This document shows, piece after piece, positions 43,221-51,817 of a stretch of 64,000 bases of DNA. Source of the DNA: Rhodospirillaceae bacterium SYSU D60007 (GTDB taxonomy: Bacteria; Pseudomonadota; Alphaproteobacteria; Reyranellales; Reyranellaceae). The notes under the pieces are model-generated. The model saw nothing but the letters and a program-made list of their open reading frames with translations, was not told where the DNA came from and made no database searches. Within the stretch, counting starts at the first letter, position 1; the number at the start of each line of letters is the position of its first letter. The stretch lies in assembly GCA_003574685.1 (NCBI GenBank), contig QOCQ01000010.1:1-64000 (forward strand), written 5' to 3'. The translations under genes were made by a program, and so were the position numbers.

Positions 43221-44209
43221 ACCGGTATCTGCCCTGGATAGCGGGGGCAGTACTGGTGGCGCTGCCTTTCGTCTACCACTCGCCCTATCCGCTGCACATC
43301 CTGATCCTGGTCCTGATCTGGTCGTTTGCCTACACCTCCTGGTCGATCATGGGCCGCTTCGGGCTGGTATCGCTGGGCCATGGCGGGTTCATGGGCGTGG
43401 GCGCCTATGTGACGGCGCTGCTGTGGAACCACGCAGGGCTCAGCCCGTGGATCGGCATTCCGATTGCGCTTGTGGCCGCGGGCGTGCTGGCGCTGGTGGT
43501 GGCCTGGCCATGCTTTCGCTTCCGGATCGTCGGCCACTATTTCGCGCTGGTCACGCTGGCGCTGAGCGGCATCGTCCTGCAAGTCATCACCGCGACGCGC
43601 GACTGGACTGGCGGCTCGCTCGGCTACACGCCCGAGCGTTATCAGGGCGGCAGCTCGATCTACGCCTTGCAGTTCGCCGACAAGGAGACGTGGTATCTGA
43701 TCGCGTTGTTCGTCTGGGCGGTCGGACTTGCCATCTGGTATGCCGTGGATCGCAGCATGATCCGCTATGCGCTGGAGGCGATCTCCGAGGACGAGGATGC
43801 GGCGGCAGCGGCGGGAGTCAACGTCACGGCGGAGAAGCTGAAGATCACCGTGCTCAGCGCCGTGATGACCGCCTTCTCCGGCGCGCTTTACTGCCAGTAC
43901 CAGATGTTCATCTCGCCCGACACGGTGAGCGGCATCGCCGTCTCGCTGCAAATGGTGTTCGCCGTCGTGGTCGGCGGCATCTACGTGGCGCTGGGCCCCA
44001 CCGTTGGAGCCGTCATTACGATCCTGATGGCCGAGGGATTGCGCATCTCGTTCGGGACCAAGGCGGTAGGCTACGACAACCTGGTCTACGGCGTGCTGCT
44101 GGTGGTGTTCATCATCTTCCTGCCCAAGGGCATTCTCGGCAGCCTGATGGAAGCTCGCTGGCTGCGCCGCAGTCCACCGCAGCGGCAGGTGCAGCCCGGC
44201 CCGGCGTAA
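43217..44209 (+). CDS. livM: LivM-type ABC permease
   Basis: 330-aa membrane permease paired with LivH. Begins MNRYLPWIAGAVLVALPFVYHSPYPLHILILVLIWSFAYTSWSIMGRFGLVSLGHGGFMGVGAYV (S-x-G-H-x-x-F is the family motif). The cytoplasmic loop RYALEAISEDEDAAAAAGVNVTAEKLKITVLSA fits the ATPase-coupling helix. End reads YGVLLVVFIIFLPKGILGSL. Start overlaps the livH stop. Last gene of the operon; repeat copy 3 follows. Confidence 0.93.
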   Translation: MNRYLPWIAGAVLVALPFVYHSPYPLHILILVLIWSFAYTSWSIMGRFGLVSLGHGGFMGVGAYVTALLWNHAGLSPWIGIPIALVAAGVLALVVAWPCFRFRIVGHYFALVTLALSGIVLQVITATRDWTGGSLGYTPERYQGGSSIYALQFADKETWYLIALFVWAVGLAIWYAVDRSMIRYALEAISEDEDAAAAAGVNVTAEKLKITVLSAVMTAFSGALYCQYQMFISPDTVSGIAVSLQMVFAVVVGGIYVALGPTVGAVITILMAEGLRISFGTKAVGYDNLVYGVLLVVFIIFLPKGILGSLMEARWLRRSPPQRQVQPGPA

Positions 44210-44244
44210 CACGCTGCTCAATCGGACAGGTTTGCCAGAGAACC

Positions 44245-44326
44245 TTCATGGTGAGCTTGTCGAACCATGAAGCGACCGGCACTGCCGCCGTGCGGCGCCT
44301 TCATGGTTCGACAAGCTCACCATGAA
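44245..44326. repeat. 27-bp inverted-terminus element, copy 3
   Basis: Left arm 44245-44271 and right arm 44300-44326 are exact inverted copies, identical to the arms of copy 1 at 20439-20520. The 28-bp interior is different. It stands between the 3' ends of livM and the convergent DUF488 gene. Confidence 0.85.
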
Positions 44327-44339
44327 GGCTATTTGACTT

Positions 44340-44693
44340 TCACCGCGCCTTGCCTTCGAGATACTTTTTGAGGGCGACGGCGTGGCTGTGTTGCACGTCC
44401 CGTGCGGCGAAGACCAGCGTTACGGTTCCCTTGCGGGCCTGGGCACGGATGTTTCTGACTGCGTCGGAATGTTCCGCCAGCTCGTGGAAGTAACGGGTCT
44501 GGAAGGCGGGCCATTTCGCCGGATCGTGGCCGTACCACTTGCGCAATTGCGTGCTTGGCGCGACCTCCTTCACCCAGCCATCCAGGGGAAGTTCGTCCTT
44601 CTTGACGCCGCGCGGCCAGATCCGGTCGACGAGCAGGCGGCGTCCGTCCGATGCCTGTGGCGGGTCGTAGGCGCGCTTGACCTTGATCGACAT
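44340..44693 (-). CDS. DUF488 family protein
   Basis: 117 aa. Short DUF488 protein with the motif KVKRAYDPPQASDGRRLLVDRIWPRGVKKDELPLDGWVKEVAPSTQLRKWYGHDPAKWPAFQTRYFHELAEHSDAVRNI and LVFAARDVQHSHAVALKKYL at the end, a full family match. The family is of unknown function. ATG 44693 overlaps the stop of the Rieske/FAD gene by one base (TGATG), so the two are coupled. An upstream open frame to 44837 is in a different gene's antisense and ignored. Confidence 0.88.
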   Translation of the reverse strand: MSIKVKRAYDPPQASDGRRLLVDRIWPRGVKKDELPLDGWVKEVAPSTQLRKWYGHDPAKWPAFQTRYFHELAEHSDAVRNIRAQARKGTVTLVFAARDVQHSHAVALKKYLEGKAR

Positions 44694-46219
44694 CAGGACC
44701 CCTCCATGGCGAGCTCGGCCTGGAGGCTGTCGATGTCGCGGAAAATGGACGCCACCGCGCATGTCCGTCCCGCGCGCCGGTACCGCAGGAGGCAATCCCT
44801 GGTGGCGATATCGCCCTCGATCGCCAGCTCGTCCCACTGCTCGGCATGGCCGACATAGTTGATCGGGATATCGTAGTGCTGGCTCCAGAAGAAGGGCACG
44901 GCATCGAAGGGCTCGCGACGCCCGAGCATGTTGCGTGCGGTGGTCTGCCCCTGCCGCTGGGCAACGACCCAGTGCTCGACGCGGATCGCCTGGCCACTGT
45001 ACCGGTCCGGCCAGCGGGCGATGTCGCCGGCAGCGAAGATGCCGGGTGCACTGGTTTCCAGTTCGGCATTCACCAGGACTCCCCGGTCGGTGGACAGGCC
45101 GGCGTTTTCGGCGAGCGTCGTTCGCGGGCGAACGCCGATGCCGGCAACCACAAGATCGGCCTGGAGCGTGGCGCCGTTATTGAGCGTGACTTGCGTGCTG
45201 TCGATGCTGTTCGCCAGGGCGCCGAGGTGAAAGATCACGCCGTGTTCCTCGTGCAGCGCGCGGATGAAATCACCCAACTGGGGGCCAAGAATGCGCTCCA
45301 TCGGGCGATTTTCGGGCGCTACCACATGGACCTCCAGCCCGCGGGTGCGCAGCGATGCGGCGACTTCCAGGCCAATGAAGCTCGCACCCAGGACGACAGC
45401 CTGCCGCGATGCGCCGGCACGCGCAATAATGGCCCGGCAATCGGCCAGCGACCGTAATGTATGGACGTGCGGCAGTTCCGCGCCCGGCACGTTCAGGCGG
45501 ACCGGTTCGGCGCCGGTCGCCAGCAGCAACCGGTCCCATGGCAGGCGCGCGCCATCGGCAAGTACGACATGCTTCGATGGAACGTCGATACCGGCGACGT
45601 TCGCGCCAAGGCGAAGCTCGATGTTATTGTCAGCGTAGAAGCTCTCAGGCTGCATCGGCACCCAGTCCTCGGGTGCGTTCCCGGCAAGGTAATCCTTGGA
45701 AAGATTGGGCCGGTCGACGGGAGGGGCGCTGTCGTCGCTGAGCATGACGATGCTGTCCTGATATCCCAGGCGCCGCAGCATCTCGACGGCGGCAAAGCCC
45801 GCCGCGCCACCGCCCACGATTACGATCCTGCCCGGCGTTGCACCTGCTGTCGCGGGGCGGGCAGCCGTCTCCGGCGGCGTGCGTGGGGTACGCACGAAGA
45901 TCCGGCCGTCCTTCTGTTCGACCGACCAGCACGTCAGCGGGCTTAGCGCGGGGGCGCGTACAGCCTCGCCGGTACGCAGGTCGAAGCACGCATGATGCCA
46001 CGGGCAGCGCACGGTATCGCCGACCACTAGTCCTTCGGCGAGCGGGCCGTGGTAGTGCGTGCAATGGGCGCCGACGGCAAAGATATCCGTCCCGCGCCGA
46101 ACCAGCAGGACTTGCTCCTCGCCGACGCGGCCCAGCAGCTTGCCGCCATCCGACAGCTCCGTCTGCGCAACGCCCTGTGCCAGATCCGGAAGGTCGCTCG
46201 CACCCTGATCCTGGGTCAT
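44693..46219 (-). CDS. Rieske-FAD oxidoreductase (AIFL/ferredoxin reductase type)
   Basis: 508 aa. N-terminal Rieske [2Fe-2S] domain with C53-T-H55 (AHCTHYHGPLAEG) and C72-P-W-H75 (RCPWHHACFDLRTGEAV), then a pyridine-nucleotide-disulphide reductase-type FAD/NAD domain: GRIVIVGGGAAGFAAVEMLRRLGY, VVLGASFIGLEVAASLRTRGLEV, IFAAGDIARWPDRYSG. Such fusions resemble animal AIF-like proteins and bacterial ferredoxin reductases. ATG 46219 chosen; GGAGG lies 5 nt upstream. Its job could be ferredoxin or oxygenase electron supply, but no oxygenase is near. Confidence 0.88.
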   Translation of the reverse strand: MTQDQGASDLPDLAQGVAQTELSDGGKLLGRVGEEQVLLVRRGTDIFAVGAHCTHYHGPLAEGLVVGDTVRCPWHHACFDLRTGEAVRAPALSPLTCWSVEQKDGRIFVRTPRTPPETAARPATAGATPGRIVIVGGGAAGFAAVEMLRRLGYQDSIVMLSDDSAPPVDRPNLSKDYLAGNAPEDWVPMQPESFYADNNIELRLGANVAGIDVPSKHVVLADGARLPWDRLLLATGAEPVRLNVPGAELPHVHTLRSLADCRAIIARAGASRQAVVLGASFIGLEVAASLRTRGLEVHVVAPENRPMERILGPQLGDFIRALHEEHGVIFHLGALANSIDSTQVTLNNGATLQADLVVAGIGVRPRTTLAENAGLSTDRGVLVNAELETSAPGIFAAGDIARWPDRYSGQAIRVEHWVVAQRQGQTTARNMLGRREPFDAVPFFWSQHYDIPINYVGHAEQWDELAIEGDIATRDCLLRYRRAGRTCAVASIFRDIDSLQAELAMEGS

Positions 46220-46233
46220 CCGTCCCTCCATTG

Positions 46234-46770
46234 TCAGTGCTGCGCGGCGGGTCCACTCCCTCGACGGCGATACGCCTGGATGGCTCGTCGGTTGCAATCG
46301 TCGACTCTACCCGCTGAACGCCGTCCGCGGTATCCTTCCCGTGCCCGCGCAGCCTGGGGCTGGTACAGGACCTTGTCGACGGCAATGGTCCTTTTGCGCC
46401 CGTCCGGTGCCACGAAGGTGATCGACTGCCCTTCGGACAGGCCAAGCAACGCCGCACCCGACGCCGTCAGAACAGACATCGCGTCCTGGTAGAGGCCACG
46501 TTCGCCCGGCAGTGTCAGGGTCGCAACCATTGCATCGCCATCGCTGTCTTCGCGGAAAGCTACACGCGAGTGGATCGTGACCACTGTGGGTCCGATCTCA
46601 TCGTCGTCCACGAGCCGCGCCCGGGCCATTTCGCCGACCAGGAAGGCGACGGCCTTCCACGAGCGGATCGGTTCATGCTCCCTCAGCAGGCCTTCGAGCC
46701 TGGCCCGGTCGCTACGGGTCATGATGATCTCGGGTGCAATGCGAACGGTGCACACGGCAGGGCGATGCAT
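46234..46770 (-). CDS. rnk: Rnk-like GreA/GreB C-terminal domain protein
   Basis: 178 aa from ATG 46770. Core (residues ~15-140) has SDRARLEGLLREHEPI, VGEMARARLVDDDEIGPTVVTIHSRVAFREDSDG, GERGLYQDAMSVLTASGAALLGLSEGQSITFVAPDGRKRTIAVDKVLYQP, the Rnk/GreA C-terminal fold that binds RNA polymerase. The last ~40 residues are Arg-rich and continue into the upstream sequence of the next gene; this extension is not family-like. Role in E. coli is regulation of nucleoside diphosphate kinase. GAGGAAG at the start. Confidence 0.8.
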   Translation of the reverse strand: MHRPAVCTVRIAPEIIMTRSDRARLEGLLREHEPIRSWKAVAFLVGEMARARLVDDDEIGPTVVTIHSRVAFREDSDGDAMVATLTLPGERGLYQDAMSVLTASGAALLGLSEGQSITFVAPDGRKRTIAVDKVLYQPQAARAREGYRGRRSAGRVDDCNRRAIQAYRRRGSGPAAQH

Positions 46771-47083
46771 ATCTTCCTCCTTGAGGGGCATGCCTCCTGC
46801 CGTGCGGGCGCGCGTTTACCTTGCCGCACCACGTGATGGGCCGGCGGCAGCCTGTTCAGATCCTTCGATGGAAAACCCGGCCCCTGCCTTCAGGGACGCG
46901 CGCAGGAACGGACCGGCGCGGTCAGTTCAGGGCAGGGGCAGGCAGGCGTGCTTGTGTGCAGCGCTTGTGGACTCGGCGCCTCTGCAACAGCGTGGACATC
47001 GCATCCGTCCTGGTTCTGATGACGTACAGCGCATCCTTGATATGGAGCGCCAGCCTTGCAGGATCAAGGGAACGCCCGGCGCA
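46771..47083. other. Intergenic stretch, no gene seen
   Basis: About 313 bp between the rnk-like gene and the AhpD-like gene, both on the minus strand. No open frame with family-like sequence in any frame, no strong inverted repeat and no clear promoter pattern; the minus-strand promoter of the rnk-like gene should be within it. Confidence 0.5.
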
Positions 47084-47656
47084 CTACCGGCTCATTGCAT
47101 GGTACTCGGCGTTCGGCATCATCTCCGTGCCGTGCGCCATGCGGTTGGACATATTGAAGAACGCGGCCACGTCGCAGATGTCGTAGACATCCTGCTCGCT
47201 GAAGCCGTGCTGACGCAGGGCGGCACGATCGGCATCACCGATGTCGAACGGCGTCAGTGTCAGCTTCCAGGTGAAGTCCAGCATGGCGCGCTGTCGCGGC
47301 GGCAGCTCCGCGACGCGGTAGTTCATCACCAGCATTTCGCCGAGCTGCGGATCGCCCGAGTAGTGCCGCACCGCCTGGCCGTGAGCAACCAGGCAGTAAT
47401 AGCAGCGGTTGGCGCTGGAGACGACGACCGCGATCATCTCGCGCTCGAGCTTGCTGAGGCCCGAGTCGCCCAGCATCAGCTCGTTGTACATGGCAATGAA
47501 GTTACGCGCCTTTTTCGGGTTCGCCGAGACCGCGGCGATGACGTTGGGCACCATGCCGAGCTTCTCGCGACACTTGGCCCAGTATTTCTGCAGATCGTCC
47601 TCGGTCGGTTCGCCGGTGGCAATATCGAGCTTCCAGAGTCGGGCGGGCTGGGGCAT
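47084..47656 (-). CDS. AhpD/carboxymuconolactone-decarboxylase-like peroxidase-related protein
   Basis: 190 aa. Alkylhydroperoxidase-like core with CxxC at NRCYYCLVAHGQAV and the family helix YDICDVAAFFNMSNRMAHG near the end. N-terminal PQPARLWKLDIATGEPTEDDLQKYWAKCREKLGMVPNVIAAVSANPKKARNFIAMYNELM identifies it as the peroxidase-related enzyme subgroup. Members use the CxxC pair with a His for peroxide reduction; true substrate unknown. Follows the PH-like protein gene by 12 bp in a four-gene minus-strand run fabI-aroC-PH-AhpD. Confidence 0.87.
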   Translation of the reverse strand: MPQPARLWKLDIATGEPTEDDLQKYWAKCREKLGMVPNVIAAVSANPKKARNFIAMYNELMLGDSGLSKLEREMIAVVVSSANRCYYCLVAHGQAVRHYSGDPQLGEMLVMNYRVAELPPRQRAMLDFTWKLTLTPFDIGDADRAALRQHGFSEQDVYDICDVAAFFNMSNRMAHGTEMMPNAEYHAMSR

Positions 47657-47668
47657 CGGAGTTCTCCT

Positions 47669-48193
47669 TTAGCGGTGCGGCCGCAGGGCTGGCCGCCAGG
47701 CCTGGATCGCTTCCAGCGCCGTCCTCATCGATTTGTCGAGCCCGGCACCCCTGACGGCGATCGCGGTCCCACCACCCGGCACGGTGGTGAGATTGTCGTC
47801 GAGGTTCCACATAGAGACGCGCGCCTTGCTCACATATTCGGGCTCGACGCCGATCTGCAACGTCGGCCGCAAGCCCCGCACACGCGCCCACTGTATGGCA
47901 TCCCAGGGTACGAGCAGGTCGCGGCCGAAGCCCAGACGGACGCCGTCGCGGTCGATCACGACCTGTGGCCGGCGATCGCGAAACCGTAGCACGGAGCGCA
48001 CGACATAATAGAGGATCGCCGCGGCACAGAGCAGCAGGAGCCATGACGGACGTTCCTGCAGCCGGGCCTCGCCGGTCAGGAGAGCAGTCCCATAGATGCC
48101 TGTGATGACCAGCAGGACAACGCCCACGGCGGCGAGCGTCAGGTGAAAGGTCTGGCTGTGGCGGATCTCAAGACGGCGGGGCTTGGCGGCCAT
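47669..48193 (-). CDS. STM3941-like/PH-like membrane protein
   Basis: 174 aa from ATG 48193. Two transmembrane helices (FHLTLAAVGVVLLVITGIYG and SWLLLLCAAAILYYVVRSVL) followed by a bacterial PH-like domain (RRPQVVIDRDGVRLGFGRDLLVPWDAIQWARVRG... EYVSKARVSMWNLDDNL). No known function; the PH-like domains may bind lipids or other proteins. It starts 8 bp before the end of aroC, so it is likely co-transcribed with aroC and fabI. Confidence 0.75.
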   Translation of the reverse strand: MAAKPRRLEIRHSQTFHLTLAAVGVVLLVITGIYGTALLTGEARLQERPSWLLLLCAAAILYYVVRSVLRFRDRRPQVVIDRDGVRLGFGRDLLVPWDAIQWARVRGLRPTLQIGVEPEYVSKARVSMWNLDDNLTTVPGGGTAIAVRGAGLDKSMRTALEAIQAWRPALRPHR

Positions 48194-48200
48194 AATGTCC

Positions 48201-49274
48201 TCAGCCGCCGCACTGGGCGCGATGGCGCAGCAGATGGTCGGCCAGCACACAGGCGATCATGGCCTCGGCGACGGGCGTGGCGCGCAGCCCCACACAAGGA
48301 TCATGACGGCCCTTGGTGCGCACTTCAGCGTCATGGCCAAAGCGATCGACCGTCTTCACCGCCGTCAGGATCGAGCTGGTCGGCTTGACGGCCATGCGGG
48401 CCACGATGTCCTGGCCGGTCGAGATGCCGCCCAGGATGCCGCCGGCGTGATTGCTGAGGAACGTCACCTTGCCTTCATGCATGCGCATCTCGTCGGCATT
48501 CTCCTGGCCCGACAGCGCCGCCGCGGCAAAGCCGTCGCCGATCTCCACGCCCTTGACGGCGTTGATGCTCATCAGCGCGCGGGCGATGTCGCTGTCGAGC
48601 TTGTCGTAGATCGGCGCGCCCAGGCCAACCGGCACGCCGCTGGCATGGACCTCGATGACGGCGCCGCAGGAGGAACCGGCCTTGCGTATCTCATCGAGAT
48701 AGCCCTCCCAGCGCTGCGCGGCCTGACGATCGGGGCACCAGAACGGGTTGTCTGCGACGGCGCTCCAGTCCCAATTGGCACGGTCGATCCGGTGCGGGCC
48801 GATCTGGATCACGGCGCCGCGGATCACAACACCTTCGCCCAGGATCTTGCGCGCGATGGCGCCGGCGGCGACGCGTACCGCCGTTTCCCGTGCCGATTGC
48901 CGTCCGCCGCCGCGGTAGTCGCGCACGCCATACTTGGCAAGGTAGGTGTAATCGGCGTGGCCCGGCCGGAAACGGTCCTTGACGTCGCTGTAATCGCGCG
49001 AGCGCTGATCGACGTTCTCGATCAGCATCGAGATCGGCGTTCCCGTGGTGACGCCCTCGAACACGCCGGACAGGATTTTGACCGCATCAGGTTCCTGGCG
49101 CTGGGTCACGAACCGCGAGGTGCCGGGGCGGCGCTTGTCCAGCCAGACCTGAATATCCGCCTCGCTCAGCGGGATGCGTGGCGGCGTGCCGTCCACGACA
49201 CAACCGATTGCGGGTCCGTGGCTTTCGCCCCAGCTCGTGAATCGGAACAGGTGCCCGAACGTGTTGCCGGCCAT
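48201..49274 (-). CDS. aroC: Chorismate synthase
   Basis: 357 aa. Converts 5-enolpyruvylshikimate-3-phosphate to chorismate with reduced FMN. Family signatures are all present: [24 protein letters not shown] at the start, [37 protein letters not shown], and [19 protein letters not shown]. Last gene of the shikimate pathway; no other aro gene is adjacent. ATG 49274 follows fabI by 15 bp and both run on the minus strand. Confidence 0.97.
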   Translation of the reverse strand: MAGNTFGHLFRFTSWGESHGPAIGCVVDGTPPRIPLSEADIQVWLDKRRPGTSRFVTQRQEPDAVKILSGVFEGVTTGTPISMLIENVDQRSRDYSDVKDRFRPGHADYTYLAKYGVRDYRGGGRQSARETAVRVAAGAIARKILGEGVVIRGAVIQIGPHRIDRANWDWSAVADNPFWCPDRQAAQRWEGYLDEIRKAGSSCGAVIEVHASGVPVGLGAPIYDKLDSDIARALMSINAVKGVEIGDGFAAAALSGQENADEMRMHEGKVTFLSNHAGGILGGISTGQDIVARMAVKPTSSILTAVKTVDRFGHDAEVRTKGRHDPCVGLRATPVAEAMIACVLADHLLRHRAQCGG

Positions 49275-49289
49275 GGCCGGGATGCCAGT

Positions 49290-50123
49290 CTAGTCTTCGA
49301 AGTTCGCCAGCAGCTCCGATAGCTGCCGGGCCGAGCCGGTCTTGATCATGCCCACAACATGATAGCCGGCATCGACGTGCATGATCTCGCCCGTGACGCC
49401 TGCACCCAGATCGGACAGCAGGAAGAGGCCGGCATTGCCCACCTCTTCGGTGGTGACATTGCGCTTCAGCGGCGCGTTGAGTTCGTTCCACTTCAGGATG
49501 TAGCGGAAATCGCCGATACCGGACGCGGCCAGCGTCTTGATCGGACCGGCCGAGATGGCGTTGACGCGGATGCCCTGATCGCCGAGATCGGCCGCGAGAT
49601 AGCGCACGCTGGCCTCCAGCGCCGCCTTGGCGACACCCATCACGTTGTAGTGCGGCATCACGCGCTCGGCGCCGTAGTATGTGAGGGTGAGCAGCGAACC
49701 ACCGTTTTTCATCAGCGGCACAGCACGCTGTGCGACCGCCGTGAAGGAGTAGCAGCTCACGTTCATCGTGAGCGCGAAATTGTCGGGCGTGGTGTTGAGG
49801 TACTTGCCTCTCAGTTCGTCCTTGTTGGAGAAGCCGATGGCGTGGACCAGGAAATCGAGCTGGCCCCAACGTTGCGCGATGGCGGCAAAGACACCGTCGA
49901 TGCTTGCCGGATCGGTGACATCGCAGGGCAGGGTGAAATCGCAACCGATGCTCTTGGCCAGCGGCTTGACCCGCTTTTCCAGCGCCTCGCCCTGGAACGT
50001 GAAGCACAGGTCGGCGCCATGGGCGGCGACGGCTTGCGCAATTCCCCAGGCGATCGAGCGCTCGTTGGCGACGCCCATGATCAGGCCTTTCTTGCCGGCC
50101 ATCAGTGCTGCAGGGGCTGCCAT
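49290..50123 (-). CDS. fabI: Enoyl-[acyl-carrier-protein] reductase (NADH), FabI
   Basis: 277 aa. Final reduction in each round of type II fatty acid synthesis. FabI-type [33 protein letters not shown], with the SIA-W motif, [11 protein letters not shown], and the catalytic Tyr-x6-Lys in [29 protein letters not shown]-terminal DAGYHVVGM is typical. ATG 50123 chosen since GAGG precedes it; ATG 50102 is possible. A triclosan-sensitive class by family. Divergent from pdxH across a 156-bp spacer. Confidence 0.96.
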   Translation of the reverse strand: MAAPAALMAGKKGLIMGVANERSIAWGIAQAVAAHGADLCFTFQGEALEKRVKPLAKSIGCDFTLPCDVTDPASIDGVFAAIAQRWGQLDFLVHAIGFSNKDELRGKYLNTTPDNFALTMNVSCYSFTAVAQRAVPLMKNGGSLLTLTYYGAERVMPHYNVMGVAKAALEASVRYLAADLGDQGIRVNAISAGPIKTLAASGIGDFRYILKWNELNAPLKRNVTTEEVGNAGLFLLSDLGAGVTGEIMHVDAGYHVVGMIKTGSARQLSELLANFED

Positions 50124-50279
50124 ACGTGACCTCGATTGCGACTGGAACGCGGGCTTTTTCAACGCCTTGTCTGCGCCTTGTAGCCGGGCGGCCCAGCAGC
50201 CGCAAGCATTTGGGGTTCGCGCACACTAGGGACAATCGGCGGCTGGCATCCGATTGAGCGCGCAGCCATATTCCGGCTC

Positions 50280-50876
50280 ATGAGTGAGCCTGGGAATGAT
50301 CCGTTCGACAGCTTTGCCGCGTGGTTTGCCGAAGCCGAGAAGGGCGAACCCAATGATCCCAACGCCATGGCCGTGGCGAGCGTCGGCGCCGATGGCATGC
50401 CCTCGCTGCGCATGGTGCTGCTGAAGGGCTGGGACCGGGACGGGTTTGTCTTCTATACCAACCTTGAAAGTCGCAAGGGCGTGCAATTGCAGGCGCACTC
50501 CAAGGCCGCGCTGCTGTTTCACTGGAAGTCGCTGCGCCGGCAGGTGCGCATTGAAGGGCTGGTCGAACCGGCAACGGCGCAGGAGGCGGACGAATACTTC
50601 GCCACCCGGCCGCGCGGCAGCCAGATCGGGGCCTGGGCTTCGCAGCAATCCCGGCCTCTGGAAAGCCGTTTCGCGCTGGAGAAGCAGGTCGCCCTCTATG
50701 CAGCAAAGTTCGCGCTGGGCGCCGTGCCGCGGCCGCCATTCTGGTCGGGCTTCCGGGTCAAGCCCGTAATGTTTGAGTTCTGGCGCGACATGCCCTTCCG
50801 ACTGCATGATCGCACGGTCTTCACCCGAAGCAGCCCGGCCGAAACGGACTGGAAGACGGAAAAGCTCTATCCATAG
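50280..50876 (+). CDS. pdxH: Pyridoxamine 5'-phosphate oxidase
   Basis: 198 aa. FMN enzyme that oxidises PNP/PMP to pyridoxal 5'-phosphate, the cofactor of HemA and many others. Family blocks: [79 protein letters not shown], and C-terminal [32 protein letters not shown]...WKTEKLYP. Divergent from fabI; the CDF transporter gene follows 11 bp later on the same strand. Confidence 0.96.
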   Translation: MSEPGNDPFDSFAAWFAEAEKGEPNDPNAMAVASVGADGMPSLRMVLLKGWDRDGFVFYTNLESRKGVQLQAHSKAALLFHWKSLRRQVRIEGLVEPATAQEADEYFATRPRGSQIGAWASQQSRPLESRFALEKQVALYAAKFALGAVPRPPFWSGFRVKPVMFEFWRDMPFRLHDRTVFTRSSPAETDWKTEKLYP

Positions 50877-50887
50877 GACCGAGCGCA

Positions 50888-51817
50888 ATGCCGACTGACC
50901 GTCCCGCGACAGATCTGTCGCTGGCGGACCGGCAGGCGACTGCGAGCGCGTCTCGCTCGCGTCTGCTGCGGCTGGCGACATGGGCATCCACGGGCGTGGC
51001 TGCCATCCTGATCATCGCCAAGCTGATGGCCTGGCTGACGACCGGCTCCGTCGCCATCCTGTCGTCGCTGGTCGACTCCGCGCTTGACCTGGTGGCGTCG
51101 GGAATCGCCTGGATCGCGGTACGCTACGCCCTGGAGCCGGCCGATCGGGAGCACCGTTTCGGCCACGGCAAGGCGGAGGCCATCGCTGCCTTTGCGCAGG
51201 CAGGCTTCATCCTGGCGTCGGTCATCGGGCTGCTGCTGGCGTCCGGCGATCGCCTGCTGAACCCTCAGCCCGTGCAGCATGAGGAAATCGGCGTTGCCGT
51301 GATCGGGCTGGCCATCGCGCTCACGACGGCGCTGGTGCTGTTCCAGCACCAGGTCGTGCGCCGTACCGGTTCTCTGGCCGTTGGAGCCGACCGACTGCAC
51401 TACCTGGGGGACTTGCTGTCGAACCTGGTAGTGGCCGCCACCCTTGTGCTGGCGGTGCGCTTCGACGCGGCCTGGCTCGATGCGGCCGGTGCCATCCTGA
51501 TCTCGCTCTATCTGCTGCTCGGACTTCGCCGGCTCCTCCGAGGCTCGCTGGACGTGCTGATGGATCATGAGCTGCCGGAGGGCGAGCGCGAGCGAATCAA
51601 GGAGATCCTACGGGCTCATCCTGCCGTGCGCGGATTCCACGATCTCAGGACGCGCTCCTCAGGCACGACACGCTTCATCCAGATTCGTATCGAACTCGAT
51701 GCGGCCACAAGTCTCATGGAGGCACACAGCCAGGGCGATCAGATCGAGGCCGCGATCCTCGCGGAATTCCCCGAGGCGGAGATCATCCTGCATCTCGATC
51801 CACATACGGGCTCATGA
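50888..51817 (+). CDS. Cation diffusion facilitator, FieF-like
   Basis: 309 aa. Exports divalent metal ions in exchange for protons. Six transmembrane helices; metal-site motif DSALD in SSLVDSALDLVASGIAW (helix 2) and HYLGDLLSN (helix 5), the DxxxD/HxxxD pattern of the FieF group (zinc or iron). Histidine/Asp-rich cytoplasmic domain SLDVLMDHELPEGERERIKEILRAHPAVRGFHDLRTRSSG at the end. Between pdxH and the kinase fusion, both in close proximity. Confidence 0.92.
   Translation: MPTDRPATDLSLADRQATASASRSRLLRLATWASTGVAAILIIAKLMAWLTTGSVAILSSLVDSALDLVASGIAWIAVRYALEPADREHRFGHGKAEAIAAFAQAGFILASVIGLLLASGDRLLNPQPVQHEEIGVAVIGLAIALTTALVLFQHQVVRRTGSLAVGADRLHYLGDLLSNLVVAATLVLAVRFDAAWLDAAGAILISLYLLLGLRRLLRGSLDVLMDHELPEGERERIKEILRAHPAVRGFHDLRTRSSGTTRFIQIRIELDAATSLMEAHSQGDQIEAAILAEFPEAEIILHLDPHTGS

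Noticed and set aside
46821-47186. Plus-strand open frame in the gap near 47 kb
   Set aside because: The translation is not protein-like and it runs into the antisense of the AhpD-like gene.
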